Source: Anolis sagrei (Eukaryota > Chordata > Lepidosauria > Squamata > Anolidae). From it: a DNA stretch of 64,000 bases. How positions within the stretch are numbered: position 1 is the first letter of the stretch; each line of letters starts with the position of its first letter. The notes beneath the pieces are model-generated. The model had not been told where the DNA came from. It did not search any database and worked only from the letters and a program-made list of their open reading frames with translations. The stretch lies in the NCBI RefSeq assembly GCF_037176765.1, contig NC_090026.1, positions 133,311,752-133,375,751 of the forward strand, written 5' to 3'. Positions 19,901 through 31,900 of this stretch are shown here, in pieces. The position numbers were made by a program, and so were the translations under genes.

Positions 19901-22900
19901 TTGTGAATCCAAATGTAGTTGCATAGAATCTGTATTTCTGTATGTTTTTCTGTAATCTGAAACGCATTCCCACACTGGAAATGTGTCATGAATGACTTTT
20001 CAATGACTTTGAAGCATAGGGTCTCTTTATTGCAATTTCCAGTGTGAGAGGCTACATCCGATTACAGAAAACATTTAGACAAAGAATGACATTGGATATA
20101 CAGACACACAGATTCTATGCAACGACATTGGATTTGCAATTACATTGGTTAACAAACAAACAAAGGCGAATGACATTTTCACTCAACATTCACACACATG
20201 TACACGCATTCATCCACATGCATCCAAGTATTACCAAATCCTTTTCTCCCTCCTTGGAGAAGCCCCTCTTAGGACAGACCCTGCTTTCATGCAGCCTGCC
20301 AACGCATCGTTACAAAACTTCCATAACGCCAGAACTTCAAAACGTCGAAATGCCAAAACTTCTTTCCCTAAGAACAATGCCAAGGACCAGATTTCTGTTT
20401 TCCGTACAGCAGAACCTGACTTCCTGCACAAAATCCAAGACTCCAAAAGCGCACTTCTTCCTCTTCTCTTGAGAAAGAAGCCCCAAGGTGACCAGAACCA
20501 TGCTTTCCCATAGGATACACCAAATACACCATCTCTCTCCTTCCCATGGAGCAGAGAGGCGGGTGAACCAGACTCCCCAGGTCTGTCACACTCCGAATAC
20601 ACCACCTCTCTCTCCTTCCCTTGGAGCAGAGCATAGCGGGTGGAAGAGCATAGTGGGTGGAACAGACTCCTCAGGTCTGCCACACTTTCAGCATTTTTAG
20701 ACTGAGTCTTTTATAAGAATATTCTGCTGATGTAGTCTCAATGTTGTAAATGAATGATAGATGTCTTCCATCCTGGCTCCATCTCAGTTTCCTGGCCAGA
20801 TGTTGACTCTTCTTAATTGGTATTGACAAACACAAGGCTTGTGTTGACTTCCTTCTTAACATAAGGATTGTTGCAAACATTTCTGTTATCACTGTCCCAG
20901 TTCTTATCACAGCTTCTCATTAGCAAGTCCAGCAAGCAGGTAGTTAGTCATTGCAGGCCTTAATATTATACTGACGTCTCCAAAATTATTAACTCCATTC
21001 ATACATCCTTCCATTCTTCCATTCATTCCCACACATTGTATTAAATTCATATTTATCAAATCTGCACATTGAATTTCTTGTGACAGATGGAGTTGATAAT
21101 TTTGGGAACACCAGTAAAAGATTAAGGCCTGCAATGACTGAACCTGCTTGCTGGACTGTAATTAAAAGTTGCTAATAAGAACTGAAAGGTAAACTCTGAT
21201 AAAAACCGTGACAATGATAACACAAATGTTTACAACATTCCTTATGTTAAGAAGGAAGTCAACACAAGGCTAACACTAACCAAGAAGAATCAGCATCTGG
21301 CCAGGAAACTGAGATGGAGCCAGGATGGAAGACGTCTATCATTAATTTACAACTTTGGGATGACATCAGCAGAATATTCCTATAAAAGGCTCAGTCTAAT
21401 AATGCGCAAAGTGTGGCAGACCTGAGGAGTCTGTTCCACCCGCCATGCTCTGCTCCATGGGAAGGAGAGAAATCGTGTACCTATGGGGAGTGGCAGATTT
21501 GCACGGGAGAAGCCTGGTCACTTTGGGGCTTCTTTCTCAAGGGAAGACTCTTCTCCCAAAGTCAGGTAACTCTCTTCTTTTCTATCTACTCTTTTTATCT
21601 GCAACACTACAAGTCAGGTTTTCTTGCCTTTCTTTTTAACCTCCTGAGTATTTTCCCTCCTGTTTGTTACAGTAAGCTCATATCAGGGCCATAGCCAGAA
21701 AAAAAATTTGGGAGGGGTTGAAATTTTTGGGGGGAGGGCTGTTTGAAAATTTCACAGGGGGGTTGAAACCTGCCTCCTAGCTCACGCCGAAGCAAAGAGC
21801 ACAGCAGGGGGCAGAGCAGCCTTTAATACCTTGCAGCTCTGCCCTTGTCAACCACCTCCACCAAGTCTGGCCTCCTTAATGAGAGCATTCAACATCCCCC
21901 ACCCCAACTTGGTTGCATCACTACTGTTCTGTCGCGCGCTGGGCCTGTAAAGAATTGTCTTTAGAACAGGATGTGCAACCTTTGCCTAGCGGGAAGCCTA
22001 AAGAGAAGTTCTCAGAGGTTTCCACCACAAACAGTCTTTAGATGGCTTGAGAAGTACAACAAAGTCTTTTATGAATGAACCATCAAACAGAAACTTCTCT
22101 TGTCTTCAGTAAAGATAAGCAAATGATTCCAAGCTTTTAGGCAACTGGTGAATTCCTAATCTTGCCCACGAAGGACAGGCAACTGTCTTCAATAACTTCT
22201 TCTTTAAAGGAAAATCCCCGTTTTAACTTCTCCCAGGCTGACCTTAATCTAACCCTTACTGATGTGGGCTCCGCTACCGGGTCGAACTGCGTCTCGAACG
22301 TCGAGTGGACCTACCAGCAAGGCAGTAGATGTTCTCCAGCTGGAGTTCTTTGGTCTTTAGGGCAATTTTCCTGGAAATTCTTTGGAGACTCTTAAGACCT
22401 TTCTCCCCCGGAAGGTCTTAAGGCTTGAAGCTTTTGTACAGGGGAAACTTGCACACATCCTATACATAAGCTTTCCTTACTGAGACTAATTAAAAATGGC
22501 TCCCTTCCCAATTGCCCTGAGCAAGGGGTGGGACCAAAACTTAACAGTGATGGACAGGTGACTTGCCCTATGACTGCAACCAAAGAAGCCACCTCTCTGC
22601 AGAGTCCCTGAAACCTAAGACTGCAAGCAAATATTTAAAGTTGGAGCTCCTGGTAGAGCTGTACCAGAACAACTACATCGGCTATTGCAGCAAGTAATGA
22701 CAGTGTGAATAAATTGTCAATATTTGCTTGAGATCGTGCTTGCAGTTCTGGAGGGACTCTTGATTTTTTGCATCTCATAGACTTAGCAGCAGGGGGATTG
22801 GGTTCACCAGTTAAAATTCATGAGTAAACCAGGTTTTTTAAAAAAATCTGAAACATTTCGGGGGGGGTTGAACCCCTAACACCCCCCCCCCCTCGCTACA

Positions 22901-25900
22901 GGCCTGGCTCATATACACAGCACTTGTAGGTTTTCAGGAGTGGAAGGGCTGGTCCACTCAGGGCTAACCCAAGGCTTCTTCCTCTGCGGAGGTCAAGTGT
23001 CCTCCTCTACGCTTGCTTTAGTCCTCCCTGCGATGGGTTGCAAAGGCTCCCAAGAGACTCAGTGTTCTCTCACAAACAGACCTCCTCCTTTCCTCCCACC
23101 CTCCTTCCTTCCTTCCCTGCTCCCTCCGTCCTTCCCTCTGCCTCAATTACCCAGAAGCGGCGGCACAGGAGCCGGAGGCCGTATCCCAGGCCGAACAGGG
23201 AAATCAGAATGGCAACACCGGCAAAGACGAGGAGAATGATCCGCACTCCAACGTTGAACATCTGGAGGGAGAAAGACACAGAATGGATCGGGAATAAGAT
23301 CAAAACATCACAGAGAACACCACCCACTAGCAACAAATGCCCGCCATGTTCCGAAACATAGTTTTCGTGTAGCGGTGTTTCTGAGCCGGAGCGTGTCCAA
23401 CCACCCCACCCAAAGCAAAAGGACTTAAGCCCATTCCTGCCAGTGTGCCCATTGCAGGACTTCCAGAAGGTTGTGCATCCTGTCAAAGCATGGAGGGCCT
23501 CAATCCAGCCCAGAAGGTGCCCACCCCCCAATTGCTCACCACGAATGATCCCACAAACGCCTTGCACTTGCTGTTGTCCTCTTTGGGGATGTAGCTCTGA
23601 GTCACCTCCGGCCATCCTTGGGGTCTACTCTCCAGGTTCTGGCACATAGTGTCAGTAATATACCAGGAATCGCGTTGTAAGAACCTGATTTCGTTCAGGG
23701 TTATCACGAAACCCACGGAGCCCGTCACCACGCTGGCCAGGTTGAAGAAGGTGGCCACAGGGACCTGGAGCAGGACGTTGAGGAGAAGGAGAGCACAAAG
23801 GAAGAGCGTGAGGAAGAGGAGTGTGTGAGGTGGAGCAGCGGTACGGCAAAATTAAGGCTAGGGTCATAGAATCCTCTATTTGGAAGACTCCCCAAGGGCC
23901 ATCTAGTCCAACCCCATTTCGCCAGGTAGAAATCCACAATCAAAGCCCTAGGGACAGATCCAGCCTCTGCTTCAAAACATCCAGAGAAGAAGACTCCACC
24001 ACACATCATCAACATCGTTATTGTCGTTGTTAACTTGATTAATCCCCCACACCTTTCTGCCCATAAGGACTCCATAGCGGCTAATCCACTCTTCAACATA
24101 ATCCGCTATTGAACAGCTCTAGCCGTCAGGAAGTTCTTCCTAATGTTCAGGTGGGAACCTTGAACCCATGGCTCCATTGAGAGCCAGTCTCCAGAGCAGC
24201 AGAGAACATGCTTTTGTATTGTCAAAGGCTTTCATGGCCAGAATCACTGGGTTGTTGCAGGTTTTTTGGGGCTGTATGGCCATATTCCGGAAGCATTCTC
24301 TCCTGACGTTTCGCCTGCATCTCTGGCAGGCATCCTCAGAGGTTGTGAGGTCAGTTGGAAACTAGGAAAATTGGGTTTATCTGTTGTGCCTCAGAATAGA
24401 TTCACCTTGCTTTCTCTGACAAAACCAGCCAAGCTTGAGAGGTAGGAAGTTTATTGAAACAGTCAAAGTATAAGCAGTAAAAGTTCAATGGTACAAGGTA
24501 AAAAATCCAATGCAATCTCTTGGAGTTCAAGCAGGAAACGTGGAGCAAAGCAGCAAAGCCAAAACCAGGAAGTAGCTTAAGGTTACATGAAGCAGGCCGT
24601 TTTCAAAATCTCTAGCCCCCGAGCCGGAGCTAAAGCGAGCCTTAAGCCATATCGCAACGTTGAAACTGACACAGGATCAATTTCAAGGCAGGTTACTTAT
24701 ACATTACACATCAAAACAGCAAACTTCAAACAAGCAGTTAACGAGCAGTTTTCCCACAGATGAGGTCAACACTTCTCTGCAAGCCGCGAACTCCTTCGCA
24801 CCACCTGCCCAGCGCGACCTTGCTTCCCAGCAACTGCCTTATCAACTACATTCCAATCTTGTGAAGACACAGGCCTGTCTCTAGATTCTGAAGACACAGG
24901 CCTGCCTCTAAAATCATGGGAAGAAAACTGAGAGCCCACATCTGCACTATTCTCATTCCCATCACTCCCAGCACTCCCATTCCCATCAAGTTGACGCTGA
25001 ACCACAACATTATCTATCTGAACATGCTTTTCTCCCTCCTCAATAGGGCATCCTTTCACAGATTTGACTATGGCTCTCATGGCCCCTCATAACCCTCTCT
25101 TCTGCAAGATCAGCATCTGCAGCTCCTCAGCTGCTCCTCAAAGGGATCTTTGGCTTCCAAGCCTTGGACCATTTTCGTGGTCCTTCTCTGGACCTTTCCA
25201 TCTTGCCCATCTCCTTCTTGAATGGCTTTGCCCAGAACTGGTGAGGAGGTCTGACCAAAGCAGAAGAGCAGAGTGGGACTAGCACTTCCCTTGACCAAGA
25301 ACATGGGAAATCTATGGATGCAGCCCAGAATCACATGGGATTTTTGTGCTCAGTTGATGGTCTACTAAGACTCTGAGATCCCTTCCACATATACCAAGCT
25401 GCTCCTCATGGGAATGGTCTTCCAGGCCATTTAGGTCACCCTCCTCTGGACATTGTCCAAGTTCCTTCTCAAATTGTGATGCATTGGGCACAGTATGCCA
25501 GCCTCTGACCCTGGGACTCTCCCCACAAGAAAGGCATCCTCCCCCCCCCCCCCCGCATCCCTTTTACTCACCCAGAAACCCCCACGCCTGGCTCCCACCA
25601 CAGAAAAGATGCCTGCGACGATGAACTGCGAAGGAAAGAGACTGCAAAGTAAGCTAAACCCCTCCTCTCCTTCATTTCAGATGCCCCCTCTCTTGTGACG
25701 TAATGCCCACCCCCCTCCACTCCCAGGACAGCTTTCTTCCCAGTTCAGTTCCATCCACAAGATGCCCAGTTGGAAGATCTCGCCCAAGTTCAGTAAAAAA
25801 TTGCTCCCTTTTATTCTGGTGCCACTAATGGGAGTGATGTTGACCCCCCCCCCCAAAGTAAGGGATAGTGACTTATAGTTCTGCAAAGGGCAAGGGCACC

Positions 25901-28900
25901 AGACTACACAACAAGGGTTAAGTCTTGGTCACATTGCCAAGGCACTGACAACAACAAGGACCCCACGAGGTTTTTTGGGAACTGGCTGGATCTTTGGACT
26001 TCTGCCCTTTTGTGAGAGTTGTAGTTTCCCAAGGGCCAAAGTGTGAATCTGTTGCAGCACAGCTGGGGTTTCATCTGCCAGCCTTCCCAAAATGATCATG
26101 GACTCTCTGCCTGCCTCCCTTGAAACTCTTTTGTTGATCAACTCATCTGCATGAAACAATAGCCGTGTCTTCTTTATCTCATTTTCTGAGCATGTCTGAT
26201 GGGAGAAGGAAGTTCATGAGGACAAGGAAGAAAATAATTGAAATTACAATGGGGCAACGTTGACCCCCTGGAGGTCTGTCGCCCCAATCCTGTTTGTTTT
26301 TCTCCCAAAACTCATCAAGGATAGGAAAGCCTTTCAGATGAAGATTGCGCCTTGCCAACCAAAAACAAAGCCTCAGCTGGCTGGCAAATCTGTAATCCCA
26401 TCATTTCCCGCCCTGCTCCCTTCTGATTCGTCCATCCCCAGAAGCAAGGAAAGCCTGCTGATTGGCCCAGGGCAAGGCGGGCCGCCAAGCCTCCTCCCAG
26501 CTGTTCGGGCTGTCAGCCAATCAGCGCGAAGCCGGGCGGAGAGGGGCGGGCGGGAATTTCAAAAGGTTTTGCTGTATTTTCTCTATAAAAATGCCAGTAA
26601 ATTCTGTATTGGTATGCTTTTGGTGGAATGATTCCTGCAATGCATCCGATCTCAGCTGAATCGCTAATAAAACACCTCGGTCGCTTGAAAAAAACTTCTT
26701 CCACTTTGGTGAGGATTTATTATTTTAAATATTTAAAATTAAATATTTAATATTTAAATATTTAATATTTATTTTAAATATTTAAATATTGAATAAATAT
26801 TTCATCGCTCAAATTGGCTTCGCCTGGCCTCACCAAGGTTTAAGGACTCTCTTTGGTGCAGTCGTCAGGGATCTCCTCTGCCGGGGAGACCCTCCTAAAA
26901 ACAGCTCGATATCAGGAGCACCCCCCCCCCCCAGAAATCCCCACTGGCCACCCCCACCCCCACCCCATATACACACACATACTCACCACACTCCCCATCC
27001 AGAAGGCGCATCCATTCTGGACGATGTAGAAGGGCACGTAGGCGTAGATGTCCACTTGATGGATGCCCGCCAGGATCTCTAAGCCCAGGGCCACGCAGAA
27101 TGCGCCGAGGAGGATCTGGGCCCCCTGCAAGGCCAAGCAAAGAAAGGCTGGGCACCTGGGAAGGGCGGCATGGAAGGGACCACAGCCCCAAACCAATGCA
27201 GACTGACCCTGCTTCAGGTGTGTCCTGATTTGCCCTTCAAGAACAGCCTTAATACAACGTTGAAAGTCAATGAAAAGTGCTTTACTTCAGCAAACACAAG
27301 AGAACAGCACACGTAGTTGAAAAATGCAAAAGAACGCAAGTGTTGCACTCCAGAAACGGGAAGAGCCCTCTGACTTTAAAACACTACATGTTGAATGTAT
27401 TCTTGAAGGCTTTCATGGCCGGAATCACTGGGTTGTTGTACATTTTTTCGGGCTGTATGGCCATGTTCTAGAGCAGTGTTTCTCAACCTGGGGGTCGGGA
27501 CCCCTGGGGGGGTCGTGAGGGGGTTTCAGAGGGGTCGCCAAAGACCCATCAGAAAACACATATTTCTGATGGTCTTAGGAACTGTTTTGGCAGAGAAGGC
27601 TGAAGATCTCTCTGCCTGTTCTCATCCTTGTTGGTGTTGGTGAATGACAACTCCCAGAATTCAAAAACAGCCCCCCAACCCCACCAGTAGTTAATGTTGG
27701 CCATGTCGGTAGTGTGCCAAGTTTGGTGCAGATCTATTTTGGGCTGGGTTCAGAGTGCTCTTTGATTATAGCTTAACTATAAATCCCAGCAATTACAACT
27801 CCCAAATGTCAAGGTCTGTTTTCCCCAAATTCCACCAGTGTACACATTTGGACATATAGAGTATTTGTGCCAAGTTTGGTCCAGATCCATCACTATTTGA
27901 GCCCACAGTGCTCTCTGGATGTAGGTGAACTACAGCTCCTAAACTCAAGGTCAATGCCCAACAAACCCTTCAGTACTTTCTCTTGGTCTTGAGAGTTCTG
28001 TGTGCCAAATTTGGCTTGATTCTTTTGTTGGTGGAGTTCAGAATGCTCTTTGATTATAGGTTAACTATAAATCCCAGCAACTACAACTCCCAAATGACAA
28101 AATGAATCCCCCCCCCCCCCAACCCCATTAGTTTTCAAATTTGGGCATATTGGCTATTTGTGTCAAATTTGGTCCAGTGAATGAGAATACATTCTGCATA
28201 TCGGGTATTTACATTACGGTTCATAATAGTAGCAAAATTACTGTTACGAAGTACCAATGGAAATAATGTTATGGTTGGGGGTCACCAACACATGAGGAAC
28301 TGCATTAAGGGGTCACGGCATTAGGAAGGTTGAGAACCACTGTTCTAGAGTCATTTCTCCTGACGTTTCGCCTGCATCTATGGCAAGCATCCTCAGAGGT
28401 TGTGAGGTCTGTTGGGACTAGGGAAATGGGTTTATATATCTGTGGAAGGACCAGGGTGGGACAAAGGACTCCTGTCTGCTGGAGCTAGGGGTGAATGTTT
28501 CAACTGATCACCTTGATTAGCATTTGAGCTGCAAGACCGAGAACAAGCCACGAGAGTAAAGACGAAGATCCACCCAGAGGAAAAGTGTTCTTGCCATACA
28601 TCAAGGGAACCACTGACCGCATAGGGAAGCTGATGAGGAAACACAACATACAAACTATCCACAGACCCACCAAGAAACTCAACAAATGCTACGTTCTGCA
28701 AAGGACAAGAGGGATCCTCTCACTTCTGCAGGAGTCTACCATTGTATACCATGCAGATGTGGACAAGTCTCCATAGGGACCACCAAACGCAGCAGCAGCA
28801 GCATTGCCCAAACACGAATCCAGGAACATGAAAGGCACTGCAGACTCACTTAATCAGAGAAGTCAGCCGTAGCAGAGCACCTGAGGAACCAACCTGGACA

Positions 28901-31900
28901 CAGCAGATTATTGGAGAACACAGAAATGCTGGACCACACCAACAACCACCATGTCAGACTACACAGAGAAGCCATTGAAATCCACAAGAAGCACGTGGAC
29001 AATTTCAACAGAAAGTAAGAGACCATGAAAATGAACAAAATCTGGCTGCCAGTATTAAAAAAAACTCTAAAATTACAATAACACAACAACAGAGAGTAAA
29101 CAAACAAGGACATCTAATCACCTCTCAACAAAAGATTCCCCCAAGCACTGCCAGGCAATCAAATGCTAATCAAGGTGGCCAGTTGAAACATTCACACCCA
29201 GCTCCAACGGACAAGAGTCCTTTGTCCCACCTGGTCATTCCACAGATATATAAACCCTTTCCCCTAGTTACAACAGACCTCACTACCTCTGAGGATGCTT
29301 GCCATAGATGCAGGCGAAACGTCAGGAAAGAATGCTTCTAGACCATGGTCATATAGCCCGAAAAAACCTACAACAACCTTGTGATTCTGGCCATGAAAGC
29401 TTTCGACAATACATAGTCCAAGGTATGGTTCAGCAAAGTTCAAAAACAAAGTCCAGACTTCTCTAATAAAATCCAAAGAAACAGGGAAACATTTATCCAA
29501 GGCATGACTAGGTCATCACAAGAGACAAAGAGTCAAACCATTCAGCAAGAAATCCTTAAACGTTCCAGGCAAGGCTTTCATGAGACAAGAACAAGAACTT
29601 AGTAGGGTTCTGAAACGATGCTTCATCTGACTATATTTTCCATAGTTGGAACATTATATCCCCTCATTAAGACTCAGAAATTGGTGTCGTTTTCCCTGAA
29701 TGCCTCTCATCCTTATCTAACGAGGTCTGGCCGAACGCTGAAGGCCTTGGCCAAGCTTTCGGTGTATATGGCCATGATCTAGAAGCATTCTCTCCTGACG
29801 TTTTGCCTACATCTATGGCAGGCATCCTCAGATATTGTGAAGTCTGTTGGAAACTAGGAAAATTGGGTTTATTTATCTGTGGAATAATGTCCAGGGTGGG
29901 ACAAAGAACTCTTGTCTGTTGAAGGAAGGGGGGAATGGTTCAATTGACCACCTTGATTAGCATTTGATGGCCTGGCAGTTGTTTGATGTGGCTTGTTAGT
30001 GCCTGGGGGAATCCTTTGTTTGGAGGTGACTAACTGTCCTTGATTGTTTCCTCTCTGGAGTTTCCCTGTGGTTGAGTATTGTTTTGCTGTTACAATTTTA
30101 GAGATTTTTAATACTGGTAGCCAGATTTTCTTCATTTTCTGGTTTATTCCTTTCTGTTGAAACAGTCCACACTCAAAACTCTAAAATTATAACAGTAAAT
30201 AAAAACTCAAACACAGGGGAACCTCAGACAAGAAACAATGAGGAACAGCTAATCACCTCTCAACAAAAGATCCCCCTAGGTAGTAACAAGCCACACCTTG
30301 AAACTTTCAGGCCATCAAATGCTAATCAAACTGGCCAATTGAAACTTTCTCCCCTAGCTCCAACAGACAAGAGTTCTTTCCCCCACCCTGGACCTTCCAC
30401 AGATATATAAACCCAATTTTCTTAGTTCCAACAGACGTCACAACCTCTGAGGATGCTTGCCATAGATGCAGGCGAAACATCAGGAGAGAATGCTTTTAGA
30501 ACATGGCTATATAGACCAAAAAACCTACAACAACCGGTAGGCTGTTAGGAATGGTAGGAGTTGAAGTCCAGAACACCTGGAGGGCCAAAGTTTGTCCATG
30601 CCTAGTCTAGACACCTTTTGATGCAGCCCAGCATCCCATTGGTTTCAGGCTATCTACACAAATGACCAGCCACTGCCAGAAGGGACAGAGAGCTTCATCT
30701 ATGCTGATGATCGTGCCATCACTGCTCAAGCAGGGAGCTTTGAGATGGTAGAACAGAAGCTCTCCGAAGCTCTAGGTGCTCTCACTGCCTATTATAGGGA
30801 AAACCAGCTGATCCCTAATCCATCCAAAACACAGACATGTGCCTTTCGTCTTAAGAACAGACAAGCATCCCAAGCTCTGAGGATCATCTGGGAAGGAATG
30901 CCACTTGAGCATGCCTGAACATTAAGCAAAAAGTGGGTGCTAGAAACAACATCATACGAAAACTGACTGACACAACCTGGGGATCACAACCAGACACAGT
31001 GAAGACATCTGCCCTTGCGCTGTGCTACTCTGCTGCTGAGTATGCATGCCCAGTGTGGAACACATCTCACCACGCTAAGACAGCAGATGTGGCTCTTAAT
31101 GAGACATGCATTATCACGGGGTGCCTGCGCCCTACACCACTGGAGAAATTACACTGCTTAGCCGGTATTGCACCACCTGACATCCGCCGGGAAGTGGCAG
31201 CCAATAGTGAAAGGACCAAGGCAGAGACATCTCTAGCTCATCCCCTGTTTGGGTATCAGCCAGCACGTCAACGACTTAAATCAAGAAATAGTTTTCTAAG
31301 ATCTACAGAGACACTCGCTGGAACACCTCAGCAAGCGAGAGTCCAAACGTGGCAGGCTCAAACCCAATGGCTGATACCCAATGAGAGACTCAGGAAGCAA
31401 GAGTCCAAAAGTGGCAGGCTCAAACCCAGAATCTGATACCAAATGAGAGACTCCCCCCTGGGCACACAGAGGACTGGGTGACTTGGAAGGCGCTGAACAG
31501 ACTGCGCTCTGGCACCACGAGATGCAGAGCCAACCTCAAGAAATGGGGCCACAAAGTGGAATCCTTGACATGCGAGTGTGGAGAAGAGCAAACCACTGAC
31601 CACCTGCTGCGATGCAACCTGAGCCCTGCCACATGATGCACAATGGAGGAATTCATTGCTTCAACACCAGAGGCACTCCAAGGGGCCAGATACTGGTCAA
31701 AGGACATTTAATCAACTACCAAGCTTGCAAATTCTGTGTTTTGTCTGTTTGTTTGTTTGATTTTGTTTAAAATGTAATACAAATGTCTGGTTGCTGATGA
31801 CATGCTAAATAAAATAAATCCCATTGGCTTTTTCAGCTGCTGCATCACGCTCTTGGCTCATGCTCAGAGCAGGCTGAGGAAGGGGTGAGTGCACCGTTCC

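Noticed and set aside
22909-22983. Alternative last exon of the TMEM176-like gene after exon 5
   Set aside because: It overlaps the hAT target duplication GCTCATAT and has a poor polypyrimidine tract; the exon at 16,873-16,968 has stronger signals.
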